DNA from: Mugil cephalus
Taxonomy: Eukaryota; Chordata; Actinopteri; Mugiliformes; Mugilidae
Reading direction: 5' to 3'
Assembly (NCBI RefSeq): GCF_022458985.1
Contig: NC_061784.1
Span: 21,441,002-21,505,001, forward strand
Length of the DNA stretch: 64,000 nt
Of this stretch, positions 44,678-58,219 are shown in pieces (the first letter of the stretch is position 1; every line of letters begins with the position of its first letter). Both the position numbers and the translations under genes were made by a program. The notes beneath the pieces were generated by a model, which saw only the letters and a list, made by a program, of their open reading frames with translations, was not told the origin of the DNA and did not search any database.

Positions 44678-45807
44678 GTCTGTGAAGGTTCTCAGTCATC
44701 CAGGTCATGGTAATCTAAAAAGCACGGAATAAGGTCAGCTGGACTTGTAGGATTTCTTGAAGACGTTTCACCACTCATCCAAATTTATTTCTTCAGTTCT
44801 GATAAACTAGTGGGAAATCGAGGTTTGAATAGGAATAAACTCTAGGGGGACCCGAAACTTGCTTGACCGGAAACTGGGGTCACTATCTCCATAATGGCTG
44901 GTACTTTACCTGTCCTTGAATGGGGCGAACTGTGTGCCTAGGCTACTTATCCTATGAATAGAGCTCTAATAAGGCTATTGTCAGTGGGAGCCTAGAGGCT
45001 CAAGGTGTGAATGGTGTTGAAACTTCTTGGGGACAGAAGTCAAAACTGAATTCTAAATAGATGGTAAATTAAATCTCAGTCCACCTCCTCTGTTTCGAGA
45101 AGGTTTTTCCACTTTGACATAGATGGCTTCCTTTACTCCTCTCTCAAACCATCTGTCCTCTCTGGCCAGGACTTTGACGTTGGTATCTTCAAAGGAGTGT
45201 CCTTTGTCCTTCAGGTGGAGGTGGACTGCTGAGTCGTTTCCTGATGAGCTCGCTCTCCTGTGTTGGGCCATGCGTTTGTGGATGGGTTGTTTAGTTTCCC
45301 CAGTGTACAAGTCTGTACATTCCTCACTACACTGAACAGCATACACTACATTACTCTGTTTTTGTCTGGGTGTTTTGTCTTTTGGACCAGTTTCTGTCTT
45401 AGTGTGTTGCCAGGTTTGAAATAAACTGGGATGCGGTGTTTTGCGAAAATTCTCAGTTTCTCTGATACACCAGCTTTTAGGGGATGGTGATGTTCTTCCT
45501 TCTGCTGTACTCCTCTTCCTATCCTTCCTGGGATATCTTTTTGAGCCTTTAACAAAGGCCCAGTTGGGACATCCACATGTTTTGAGGACTTGTTTGATGT
45601 GTTGTCTCTCCTTGTCCTGTCATCCTGTCTAGTGGGTACAGTCTGTGCTCGGTGCTGGAGGGTTCTGATGACTCCTAGTTTGTGTTCCAGAGGGTGATGT
45701 GAATCAAATAACAAATGCTGGTCTGTGTGAGTGGGTTTTCTATATACTTCGATGTTGAGGCTTCGGTCTTCTTCAACATGCCCCAAACAGTCTGTTTGGT
45801 GCATGTT
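44678..45807 (-). mobile_element. 5'-truncated Penelope-like element (mirror copy)
   Basis: Frames 45804-45346 and 45346-45053 on the - strand cover the same polyprotein C-terminus as 17345-18478, ending in the GIY-YIG domain (VQCSEEC, DLYTGET, HKRMAQHRR, FERGVKEAIY). Frameshifts fall at different places from the first arm (QDDRTRRD here against QDDKDKERQ there). Two residues differ by substitution (Cys/Trp and Pro/Ser). Reverse transcriptase core absent. Confidence 0.8.
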
Positions 45808-48800
45808 GACTGTGGGTAACTGTGTGTGACTTCACATTTAGAAATACATTTTGCACATCTGATCTCAACACATTTATGTGATCATCTTACTTTAGTAGAT
45901 TGTGGCGTATAAGTTTCACATGAGTTGAGTGAATTTATTGAAGGTGGAACCAGCGTGTTTGTTGGTGTTAAATATGCCACTCATTTTGCAAAATGAATGT
46001 GTTAATTCCAGAACAATTGGAAGTATGTTTGTAATGTGATGTCACTCTGAATTGTCAGTGAATGTGAAAAAATGTCTGCAATTCGCAGTACGTTAATAGT
46101 GAGAGCAGATACGGACATGTGCCAGTGAATTCTTGTTATTTACAGAGGAGAATGGAAGTATGACACTTTGCACATGTTGTTTACTGATTTAAAGATACTG
46201 TTGTCACTGTTTGATAGTGTATTCTCTGAAGCCTTAAGTTGAACCCAACTAAAACAGACATTGGTACTACAGAGTAGATCTGTTAATACTGATGTTGTTA
46301 TTGCTTGGTCTCCCTGTTATATGAACTGTTTGGCTCCACCATGTGGTCAGAAATGTTTCCTACAAGGCCTCCAGCTTGTATCTCTAGTTCTCTGGCAGTA
46401 GCTGTAAAGAACTCCAGACATCAGTCCAGAAGTGAATAACACTGCCCTTCTCGTTATTGTTGCTCCCAACCAGTGGGTGGGTTATATATGTTATGGTATT
46501 TTGTAGGGGCTGACGATGAGTAGTTGATGATGTCACATATATAAGCATTGTAGAAAGTAATTGCTTTTTAACAGTTAAATCTGTATTCTTGACCTGAATG
46601 CATATTGTAGCGTTTCACACAAATTAAGCTACGGGACTTTTCTGTGAGGTAATTGAAGCTTGAACACGGTCGGCTGTCGGTCGTAGCATAACTTCAGTCA
46701 CTTGCATGGTGCGTTCACTGACATCAAGGACAGAAAACTCACTCTACAGCCACAGCAACAACGTCAACTTATAGAACACAACAGAATTGATCATAAACTC
46801 ATGCGGTAATTAATATTGTGCGCTGCAGAAATGCACAGCCTATAGCTGTCAGTGTTGTTGCTGTCACGTGATCAGGATTAGTTGACTTCCTGCTTAAAGC
46901 GTCATTGCACAGCAGTAAAGTCGACTCAACTATGTGCCCTGCAACAGTGGATCAAGAGTGGTTTGAGGGACGCAGTTTAATGTCCAAATCTTGGACTGTA
47001 AGCTCCACAGATCTGCAGCCATCTGTGGGTTGTGCTGGACAGATAAGTCCAATTCATGGAGGCCCCACCTCACAACTTAGGCTTCATTAATCTCCAAGTG
47101 ATAGTTCAGGTGTCTTACAGGACTTTAAGGATCTGCTGCTAAAGTCTTGTGGCCAAAGACCAAAACACAACCTTTAAAAGTCTAGTGAAGTCCTTGCCTC
47201 TACTGGTCAGGGTAGTTTTAGGCTGTAAAGGTGGACCTATATAATATTAATTAAGTAGGCATCATGTTCTGACTGATATTTAGTCCCCTTTTGTCGTAAT
47301 ACCCACATCCAGAGAACGTGCTACAGGGTCAAGGGCATCCAAGCATCACTGATGCACATGTGGACTAAAAGTTGACCCATGTGGTCCACTGAAGCATTAA
47401 CCTGATAAGCTTGATTGTCCATACTCGTACTTTACTTGTGCTTTTGATGTGAGTGCATCATCTTCATATAGTACTGAAATAAAAAGAGGCATTTACTAAG
47501 TGCCCTCTACATTATTGATTAGAATCAAGGTCCTTGTTTCTGTCAGAATAGTCTTGGTGAAGAGAGAAAGAACACTGAGACAATATTGACACCCAGAGGG
47601 GCTTGATGTTGTCTCGTTGGCCCCATCATGTGGCCAGTGATGCTTACTGCATTATTTACAATTCAATTATTCAACCTGTCAGTTATTCCAGATCGTTCCA
47701 TCTTAACAATGAGCTGCTGTGTCTCCAGGGACAGTTACTAATCATAAACCTAGACTAATGGTGAGTTTAAACAGTGTTGTCCTTTCTTTTTATTTCATAT
47801 TTGTTTACACTGGCAGTAAACACATCACTAGATTCATCCATTATGTACCAATTTCTTTATTAAACTTTGATTACAAATCGTACAATAAGCTACACATCAT
47901 TTAAACACTTAACCAAAATACAACAAAAAAGAATGAATTAGTAAGTACTTACTAATTAGTAAAATGCAAATGCAAGAATGTTTTACTAGATTTTGCCTTT
48001 TCCTGTTAATTTTGAATATTTTTTCCTAAATATGGACAAAATATTTACATACGCATAAAAATACATAGAGGTCCACATTAATTGTTTCTCTGAAACATCA
48101 TGTACAAAAATTCATGGATATAATTTATGTTAAACCACAACATGCATTATGGAAATATTGTTGAACTAATAATGAATTGAAACATAACTAAATACATCAT
48201 TATACACTTTGTATTTGCTGTTAATGTTTATATAGATGTAAGAAGTTATTTACACAACCATGAAAATAAATTTCCATTAAAACCTCATGTTAACTTCATG
48301 CTGTATAGTGGAGGTTCAGTTTAAAAGTCCCTGGTTTCACAAAGGCCCTTTCAAATATGTAGTTTTAGTCGACACTCATATGCACATGAACTGTGGTTGT
48401 CGTCTTTCAGTTGTTGAAGACAACGGAATTTCTGAGCAGCAGGTGTGAGTTTGTTTTTTTCTGTTTGTTGTCTTGTTTTTTTAGATGAATCAAGGAAGTG
48501 GTTATTTGCTAGCCACTACCTGTTCACAAAGACCTAATAATAAAAGTGTATATGTACTGTTTGAACAGTGGACCTGAGCTTTAAGACATTAAGAATTAGC
48601 AGTGATGCATCGTGGATGGATGCTGTGTAACTGTAGAAGATTTAATGTGTGTAATGTGAAATGTAGCATCACTTTCTAGTTGGCCTCTGATCTACTTTAT
48701 ATAGGTACACATTGATGTCACATGATTTAGCATCTCTGTAAAACTGGGTTGTAATTCATGTGGTCTTTAAGGTTACAACAATGAATGAAGACCAATTAGA

Positions 48801-49123
48801 GAAACATTTTAAACTATGAGCCTAAGGTTAATGTTTTGACTCTTCTTAAACTAGAGACCACCTTCACCTGTAAACACAGTAATAATGTTCAGTTTGTATT
48901 CATATCTAAGTCACATGAAAGGACCAGTGAGAACTTTTTCGAATGTCCATTCTCATGATGAGTCCACAACTGGTTTGGAGGCACAAGGGAGATCTGCACA
49001 ATATTAGCGAGGTGGTCATAATGTTATGCCTGATTGGTGTACGTTTTAACAAAGGGAACAAACAAGGTGACTCATAATGGTCAGAAAAGATGTTTCAGGA
49101 GAAAATGAAGTTGGATTTTAAAG
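45808..49123 (-). repeat. M1 copy, intergenic sequence and 3' flank of B' (mirror)
   Basis: Mirror of 14039-17344. M1 relic at about 46340-46740; intergenic sequence to about 47870; 3' flank of B' with the RUNX/ETS-like composite near 48475-48525. No gene seen. Confidence 0.55.
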
Positions 49124-51264
49124 TCAGTTGCATCTTATGTATCTTGCAGCCGTCATCACTTTAAGATCTGAGTAGATTATCTCATCTTCAACGTCATCTG
49201 AAAGAAGTTGAAACAGTTTAAATGTGTCTTCCATAATCCATGTTTTTAAACTGTCATACCACAGAATATTAACAACACTAATGAACTAACACCAGCATTA
49301 TTTTCAAAAGTTCACTGTACGTATTTGATAATCAGTAGAGCTTTTACTGCATCTCTCACCTTTACTAACGGTCACAGGGCTTGTTGTCTTGTTTCTTGGT
49401 GTCTTGTTGCTCATTGTCTTGTTGAAACGTTTGATTCCAAGAATCACAGCCAAAAGGGGAAGTAGAGTGGCCACACTTGATATCAGAGCCACAGTCAAAG
49501 GAGAGAGATGAGAAGAGATGTTATCTAGAAAATACAAACATTAACACAGATTAGGAAAAAAACATATAAGTCGCACTGGTCTACAAGGTGCATTTATTTT
49601 TCAAACATTTAATCAATAGCCGGGTCTCATATAGGCTAATGGTCGAGGCTTTGTTTAAATGATATAGCCTACTACAGGCCAGGTAAAAAACAAACAAAAA
49701 AACAACTCCATCGCCTTGAGCAAACTGATGGACCACAGAACACGCTGTTAAAATACTCTGAATTGACTGGGAGTGAAGCGCTACGGAGACAGAGACCCAG
49801 GTCACAGCGCAGCCAGGAGAACATCACATGAGGAAGATGAAGATTGTGGTCATAGCGTAGGCTATATTTTTGATATATAAGTCGCTTCTGAATATAGGTC
49901 GCATGGCCAGCTAAACTACGTGATGACATGACTAAGAGTCAGGAAAAATACGGTACATACTTTCTGTCTGGAAAATGAATTTATTATCTTGACATTTTGT
50001 GAGATGGATGACTGTTTGTTCTCTGCTGACGTTGTTTTGAACATCACACATCAGGTTTCCTGTCATCTGACCGTATAAAGTGACGGTAACATCGTTTTTT
50101 CTGTAGCTCCGCTGGGAATCAATAAGTTATTTTCCAAAGATAAAATGATCTCTGCTCCATCCCCTCAGAGGAGCAGCTGACCTTCATCTGTTCTGGTGAC
50201 AAACATGTCTGAGACACAGCTGGTTTAGACACAGGAGCTGGAAGATAAAACATGATCAAAATCCACTGTCAGTTCTGAAAATCTTTACAGTATATTATGT
50301 TTCAATGAATGCTTCAGTGAAACATTTAACTAATTTTCTCATCAAAACACAGTGATGATGAAATATGTACATATATAATATATGCAAATTGGCCCTTTAA
50401 CCAGCTAATTTCCATTAAATTAGATGTGAATGAAACACAATTAGTTTTTTTTGTCTTACCTTGTATTTCTACATGGATGTTCATGTTATGCAGGAGTTTC
50501 ACCAGTATGGAATTGAATGTTTCCAGCAGGTAATCTCCAGAATCTTCTTTGATGCCTCATTGAGCTTCAGTGTTCCATTGTTGAGAAATGACATTCTTTT
50601 GTCCTTTTTGCTATTGGTGTCTGTTAGGTCTGTATTATTGACTAACCTAAAAATTATATCACAATTCTTTTTCAAAGTAAATTTTGTAGTTAAAGTCGGT
50701 AGGTGAAACATCAGCGGCTCTCCAAGTTTTCCCAACTGTTTGGTTGTTACAGTAGGTTTAGTTGAGTTGCATTCTACAGAACCTGATAGGAACAAAATAC
50801 GAACAAAATACACATTATTTTTTTTCGTGGTGTATATTTAGTATTTCATTTTAAAAGAGAAGGTCAAACAATGGTTGATAGTTTCCAGTTAAATGTGAGG
50901 ATAATATGCAGCTTTCTACCATGACGGTAACTATACAGTAATTCACAGCCATAAGTTCCCTCTGTGTATGTATTCAATCTATTTCTACCTGTTATCAGAC
51001 ATTTCCAGGAGAAAATCACTTCAACATGATCACTTCAACAAATCTTGAGTGAATGACTGAATAAACTCGACTACATTCCATCAAAAGTCTGAGCTTCAGC
51101 AATCATCCAGTCATAATAAATCATCATAACCTTCAATAGAACTTTTAATGCCTCAACATTTTAATATCCAGATATTAATATCAGTGCAAACTTAAAAGCT
51201 GAATTGTACCTTTTGAAAGAGCTGCAGTTGCCAGAGATGAGATGATCATGTAGATCCAAATCAT
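49124..51264 (-). pseudogene. CD2-like receptor copy B' (mirror of B), frameshifted in this assembly
   Basis: Exons: signal 51264-51210, V 50782-50460 (323 bp against 327 in B), C2 50237-49961 (277 against 279), TM 49524-49360, tail 49197-49124 (ITIM IIYSDL). The V exon has a 3-bp loss removing a Cys-Phe pair plus three one-base indels. C2 has two one-base losses, one in a G run and one beside an A run. The altered AT in place of the GT donor after C2 is the same as in copy B, so that lesion is real, whereas the indels occur only here and are probably sequencing errors. Confidence 0.75.
49555..49953 (-). mobile_element. MITE in B' intron, one end lost (mirror copy)
   Basis: Same truncated element as 13211-13607. 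The intact terminus CCGTATTTTCC is next to TA near 49954, and the other terminus is missing. Confidence 0.7.
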
Positions 51265-51579
51265 TTTCTGCTGAGAACAGAATCAGTTCATCATTCTAAA
51301 GTTGCATGGAGTCATATGTGGTTTCTGTAGTGGACTACCACGCAGAGCTTTATTTCAGTTAAACTAAACATGTCACAAAACAACGTAGATACAATTTAAA
51401 ATACAAGACTTTTCATGCACAGCAGCGTTAGGATCAGCAAATGTAAAACGGTCACTCACCACATTTACAAAGCGATGTCTTCTTTGTAGATTATTATCTG
51501 GACACTAAGTTTCTCACTCACAACTAGTTGATGTGTTCTATTTTTGTTGTTTGCTTCTTCTGACAAGAGAATTGAAGAA

Positions 51580-52780
51580 TGAGTCATTTACACTTAGCTA
51601 AATATACCGACGCACTAAACACATTTTTATGTACTTGTACTTTCACATGTACATTTAATGTGATGTTGAACAGAGGCTATTATCAAGTTTATTTCTTAAT
51701 TTCAATGAGCTGCAGTCTGCAAGTTCCATGTGTTTAGACAATAAAAAAATAAATAAAAAAATAAATATAAAATAAAAATGTGATAGGTTCAGATAAAGCT
51801 TTGTTGGACACACATCCAAAAACCAACAACAGACTGCAAGGCCTATTTAATATTATTCAGAGTGGTTATGGCGTATGTTTACAGGTAGATGGTAGATGTT
51901 TTTGAGGGCCAGTGGTTTCTGAAATGCTTGGCTTGTAATGTGCATTTAACATACAACAGTAGCTTTTCTGATGTATAGTTGCAGTAATATTAGTTGTTAT
52001 ACTTTGCTCGGGTTGAAAAATCTGTAATCTCTAAAACTGGTTAAAATGTGTCAGACTACAATGAGTTGTTTCCTTGTTTTTTAGATGAAATGTTAAATGA
52101 CAGAGAGGGACTTGATTGTCAGACTAGTTTTCAAGGGCTCATTCCTTCTATTTTATTTCTCACATAACCAGAGACAATAGGTTTGTATTGTTTAGATGTA
52201 CAGCCAGGCTCAAACTGCACTTTACACCACATTTGATTTGAGTTAGTGATTGATTCTGAACATGCAAATGATATGTATATAAGAACTAATAAAACAGAAA
52301 TGATAATACAAAAAATGGACAGTCAATAAAATCTTTAAAAATATTAAATTAAATAAAAATGCAGCATTCACTAAACACAATGTCATATCACTGTTAAACT
52401 ATAAAACCTTCAGGACAGGTTGTTGAGAACAATGTTTCTATATTTTTATAAATATTAATGATATTTACTAAATGTTACTAATAATTTGTCAAAGCCTCAG
52501 TTTGAACACAGATAATGAGTGAAAATTCAAAGCTAACATGTGTTAAGATTTTATTTCTAATCATAATTGTTAAGTCATTTTTACATATCTGGTCATGATA
52601 AATGTCAGGATTTTACATTTTAAACTAATGAAATTCAGCACTTTCTTCATTCTTTAAGTAAAGTCACTCACCTTCAGTATGAAGTCTTCTATGTCTCTTA
52701 TCAACTGTCCTCTGACTTTCTCCTCTGACAGCAGGGTCGTGTACTGTACCTACTCTATTTGTGTTGTGGTGTGTAGAGAA
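51580..52780 (-). promoter_or_regulatory. Copy B' promoter region with two leader exons
   Basis: Proximal AP-1 (TGAGTCA) at 51580-51586 and distal leader exon ending at 52672 before GTGAGT, with an ETS/RUNX-like 'aggaagtggtta' near 52784. Mirror of 10363-11699. Confidence 0.45.
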
Positions 52781-52799
52781 TTGAGGAAGTGGTTATTTA

Positions 52800-54765
52800 G
52801 TTTCACTGAACTACGTCTGAGATACTTAACTGTCGATCTAATTTAGATTCACGTATTGTTCTATAATCTCATACACTTTATTTTTAACAGTAGGTGACTG
52901 TGTGTGACATTTAGAAAAGACATTTTATGCATCCGATCTCAACACTTAACATTTATGATGAATAAATATTCAAGGAGTCAGTGGCCTAATTTCATCTTAG
53001 AATTATTATTCATGAATTATGATTATTAATTATTCTCACAGACAAATGCAGAGAGAAGATATGTTTATAGTGTGTAGTGAATGTGAAGTTATTACTTCCA
53101 GCAGACGAGGGAAATGTGCCAGTGAGAGTATTATATTCTTTCTGTTATTTTCTATGGAGCATGGAAGTAGACTTTCTACACATTGTTTTCTAATTTAAAG
53201 TTAGTGTTTTATCATACAACAGTCTGCATGACACTGACTCCAGCTTTCATGTGTTTCATTGTGTATTCTCTGAAGCCTAAAGTAGCTTCCATTAGAGGCT
53301 CATTAAATATGAAATTATGAAATTATTAATTATGAAATGTTGCGTTGCACAGCTTTATCAGGCAGATCTGATACACTTCTTAATCAAGATAACGTCCACT
53401 ATATGACATCTGTCATGTGCTTCTATCAATATCTAGATGTAGATGGACTTTAAATATCAATAGAACATACTTTATTTTCAAGTCACGCTTTTTACTCTAT
53501 AGTCTGCATATCAAAGTTTGTTGGAGCAAACTAAAAGGAAGTATGTACTTGAAAACCCTAATGTGCGATGGTGTGTGTTAAAACCACAGCTTTTTCCACT
53601 CGGTGTCTGTCTCAGCCACAGTATGAGGCCAGTGTATATATTTAGCTGTAAAGACAAAGGGTTAAAGCCCAGAGGTGAGGATATTAAAACAAAAGAAAGC
53701 TACAGTAGATATGGTTGTTTTTCAGTTAGAATCGTTTAGTTTGTTATTTTGGTCTGGGTTCACCCTGACGTTGAATTGTGGTTCATGTATAACTTACTGA
53801 CCAAATAAACCCCTTTTTGTTCACCTTTCACACCTTTTGTCCTTGTGGCTTCTTGGCACTTGAGTTCACACACTTCAAGTTTCAGTTTTAACTCAGACTC
53901 TTTACTCTGCCTTCGTACTATCAAGCACATTAAAATGTGTCCAGACTTTGCTCCGTTTTCTTTCACTAATTTACTAATACCCTTTCTAATGCATGTAACT
54001 CCTCCCTCCAACCCTGTGAACACACAGACACCATCATACATCTTGACCACTCATGTTTGGCTTTAACAGACAAAAAAAGATGAAAATAAATGAAGAAATA
54101 ATCGTGTCCCAACGACGTGAACCAGCTCAGGTGGTTCACTTCAAAGAGCTGAATCATCTGCATCACTAATGAGCGGTAGCAGAAGATGAGATGAGTTTTT
54201 GGCTCCATCATGTGGTCAAAAATGTTCCCTACAGGTCTTTTACAGCTTAATCTTACAGAAGCTCCTTGGCAGTAACTAATAACACACACGTCCAGATGTC
54301 ACCTAGGAGATGTGTTGAAGTGTAAAGCTAGAGGTCATCAATTTCCAAGGAGGATTCAAGTGATTAGAATCAAAAGTAAATGAATAAAACTATTCAGTGA
54401 ATGAATTGATATGGCATTGAATGCATAAGAAACATGTCATTCATTGATTTAATTAATAGGATTCCAGGTTTATTATTCATTTACACATGTGGTGTACAGG
54501 TGCAGCAGCAGTGAAATGAAATGATGAACTAGAAATAAAATAATGAGTGAAGAAAGAAAATGTCAGTTATATAAATGTCAGATCATGTGCCACAGATTAA
54601 CATAGATTAATGTTTTTGTTTTTATTTTCATTTACGTTTTTTCATCAGTTCCCACAAACCTGTGAATCTGTTACGAGGTCAAGAGCTGACCCATACGCTC
54701 CAGCCTTCCTTCCATCTCAAGGCTACATTCTTCAGTCCCAGCACATCTCAAGTTGAATTGTAAGT
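52800..54765 (-). repeat. Module M2 copy upstream of B' (mirror)
   Basis: Mirror of 8398-10330, with the V-like Ig relic at about 54100-54310 (YCQGASVRLSCK in this copy). No functional gene seen. Confidence 0.55.
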
Positions 54766-54769
54766 AGCG

Positions 54770-54925
54770 GGGCGGGAGGGCGATAGTCTGTATCTTCCCC
54801 TCCAATCACCTCGCTCCGTCTCCATCTTTCTCCATCTTTGCTCCGGCCAATCACCGTAGCCATTGTCCAAAATCGCGGTCCGCCATTTCTATCTTTCCGA
54901 CGGCCAATCACAACGGCGCATCTCC
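54770..54925 (+). promoter_or_regulatory. CpG-rich CCAAT-box promoter (mirror)
   Basis: CCAAT at 54802-54806 with two further CCAATCAC copies downstream, and a CCGCCATTT YY1-type site. Oriented toward higher coordinates. Confidence 0.6.
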
Positions 54926-57470
54926 AAAATTCAACCGGCCGGCCTTCACGCAGGCGCAGAAGACCTCTACTGTCATTTCAAATTTACCGCCTCGAATGAT
55001 TGGAAAGACGTCCAACCTTCAGCTGTCTGTAACTACAAAAGGTAAATATGTGGCTAATATCATTGTATTCCGTCAGCTGTCTAGCTTGCTCGGTGTTAAG
55101 TTTTCATTCATCGCAAAACGTAAACATGCTCTTCTTTAATGTTGTATTAAATAAACTAGCGGGTAGCTAGGCAGATATTAATAATATATTAAAGAGAGAA
55201 ATAACTATTAAAAGAAACGACCTTGACGTTGCATCGCGTCTGTAGTTTAAACTTGACCGTTTTCCTCCGGCAGCAACGTACGTTACTGTAACATCCGGTA
55301 ACGTACAGTAACGCTCTATCACTGTAACTTACTTCTTATCAGTATCCCAGCATGACGTCAGAGTATGAGAGTATGTTCTTGTGTACTTTAAGCATAACAT
55401 TATGAATGAAATCTGTAAAGTTTTTACTTCTGTTGTCACAAAAGTCTCGAATATGCACTGTTACCAGTTAATAATAAGCTACAGTAACGTTAGGCAGTAA
55501 ATCTGTCTACTGTCTACATTGCTGCTACTGGTACGCTACTAGTAGATAATAAGCTAGTATTCACTTCTGTTGTCATAAATATATAATATGTAGGCTACTG
55601 CTGTTAGTTTATAATTAGCTGTTTGTTTGTGTGACTGTATGCAAGTAAGAACCTACAGTGTGCACAAATATCTGTGTATTAGTAAGTTACAAAAGTGTGC
55701 ACATTGGTCATATTTGTGTCATGAGCAAATATTAGCTGTATTGGTATAAATATCATTTTCCTGTTAATAGCAGATGACTTCCAAACAAAAAAAAAACATA
55801 AGGCCATGGGAGAGGAGGAGTGGATATCAGGCGTTTGGCCTCTGAGGCAGTAAACAGACCAGCACCTCGGCAGAAGAAGTGGCATGATCTATGTCTGAAG
55901 GTAAACCTGGACAGGACAGAGTGATATGTGTATCATATTAAATGTAAAGCTATGACATATTTAAAGGGAACACCTTCTTATTCGCTGTCAAACATAGAGA
56001 TTGATAAATGCCCAGTGCAGATGAGGGACAGATGTCACTGTTTGGAGGTGCACCGAGCTGTAAATGTGGTTTTCATGTAAAGAACGTATCTGAAGTCTCT
56101 TATGATGTGCTGGTGTTGAATTCTGTTGTATTACAATTTTTTTTTTATCTTGTCTGTGAACCTGTAGCCTTCCAGTTCGCTCCTTGTCTCAGTGCATCCA
56201 GGAACCTCATGTACAGTGGAACAGCAGCCAGGGCCTTCACCTGGTGAGACGCTACAGCCAGGACTCTACCTGCAGGTTCACCACCACCACCAAAGGATGG
56301 TTGTGATCAGCTAGTGGTGAACCTTGGCATCAGTAAGTAATGAGGATTTACTGGTGCTGATATTTACATTATTATTATTAGAATTATTATTAATATAACT
56401 CCAGCTTCCTCCCACCTCCAAACGCATGCTCGTTAGGCTGATTGGTGACTCTAAATTGACCCTCGGTGTGAGTGTGAGTGTGAATGGTTGTTTGTCTCTG
56501 CATTAGCCCTGTGATAGACTAGTGACCTGTCCAGGGTGTACCCCGCCTCTCGCCCGATGTCAGCTGGGATAGGCTCCAGCAACCCCCACGACCCTAGTGC
56601 AGGATTAAGTTATACGGAAGATGAGATGAAAGGAGATTATTAATATACTCAACTATAAAAAATGTCCCAGTTAAGGTCATTTTTTTCTTTTTGTCAGTTT
56701 ACAAAGCCATGGTTTGGTGGCTCTCATGGTGCCATGTTAAAGCCAAACTTAAGTTTGGCTGGGAAGCATTCACTCATGTAAAGTAAAGAGAATGATACAT
56801 AGATAGACTTTGATTTAATAAATACACTGGTACACTGTTATTGTTTTCATGTAGCAGTAACTATAGTGGGGCTTTCATGCTTTCATTCCATGTTTAATTG
56901 ATTTGGTTTTATTGACGGCTGTGCCAATAATGATAGATTCATTCATTCATTAGCATCTACGGTCATCATATAATGTGAACTGTGCCTTCATTCCCTCAGA
57001 CCTCTGATGTATCCAGCCCCATCACAAGCCCCACAAAAAGAAAAGTGTCACCACCTGGACACAGACTGTTTCTCCTGTGTCTCTTCCTCCTTCTCCTGTT
57101 CCTGTATCAAGCCCAGCTTCTTCCATTCTGCCCTCCACTGCTACAGCTGTAAGAACATACTCTACTACACAGGAGCTGCTCTTGAGTAGATTGTTATCAT
57201 ATCTCTGTATTTAACTTACCGTATTTTATTTTATTTTATTTTTATTAAGTGTTATCTGCAACCTCCTCCTGTGTCTCCCCAGGAACCCCCTCTGCCATTG
57301 CCTAAAAATGTGGGGATCGCACCTGTTTCAGACGCTGCTTGGCTGCCCACAAAGCTGCTAAAGACATTTCAGCAGCCCTGTGGAAAGACCAGTGTCTTTT
57401 CAAAGACCTGAAACTGTGGTATGATCCACCAGAGTCATCCCTCATATACCATCAGGTCCTCACTCCTGAG
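54830..57470 (+). pseudogene. Unrecognised gene-like structure (mirror), probably decayed
   Basis: First exon ends near 55041 (AAAAG/GTAAAT). Second 55774-55900; third ends 56332 before GTAAGT; fourth 57000-57148 (CAG/ACCTCTG...ACAGCT/GTAAGA); last starts 57283 after CCCCAG. One frame of the fourth exon starts TSDVSSPITSPTKRKVSPP, another is Cys-rich. Neither extends cleanly into neighbouring exons. No family is recognised. Splice-site quality suggests it was once, or still is, transcribed. Confidence 0.3.
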
Positions 57471-58219
57471 CTATTTTCCACCAGCGACTTCTCTCATGGA
57501 AAAAACATGATGTGACAGTCTTTGTCAATATGTATATAATGTAAATAATTTTAAAAGAAAAAAAGTCTTAATTTGCTGCTGTTCTATTTTGTTTTTTAAC
57601 TTTAACACACGTGTTTGTGAGTGTGTGTGTGAAATTTGTAATAAATTTGTTACATTTCAGTGACTGTCTTAATTTTTTACTGTAAAATGCAAACTCACTC
57701 ATAGAAAACGATAACATTGTTGCAGTACTTCATTCAGAAATATTAAAATGACTATAAAAGTACATTTAGGTACATGTGATAACACTTCGTAGTAGTCTCT
57801 GTTAAAGGCCTCATGTTCCAATGGTGGAATCGAACCGGCGACCTTTGGGTCAAGAGCCTCCTATGCTTTTCTGCAGTTAAGTGTCATGTTTGGTTAGATT
57901 TCTCAAATTAATAGACCAGAATATGTGTGCTTTTACTTGTGATGGACAGCAGAGACACAAATAACTACAGGCTCCTTCCATTTTTTCAAAATTTCCTCTC
58001 TTTTCCTTCTTTTTCCTTCTTTTTCCTTCTTCCCCCTTCTTCCCCCTCTTCCTTCTTCTTCCCCCGCCTATCCAGACGATTGTTCCCCAGCTTTAGCGGT
58101 GGCTACACAGCACAAGACTGCATTTTTGCTGCATACACGCACAAAAAAAATGTCTTAGTTTCTTACTGACTAATATACGAAGGGACAGGAGGTTATCATG
58201 TCAGTGCCTTTGACATGAC

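Larger units (their letters stand above)
54766..58219. mobile_element. 3.45-kb single-copy insertion (mirror)
   Basis: Mirror of 4943-8397, between 'aattgtaagtag' and 'acagtaggaattcagtaaat'. Contains the CpG promoter, the gene-like exons, the fish repeat, the 20-bp palindrome, the tRNA-like fragment and the polypyrimidine tract. Confidence 0.6.
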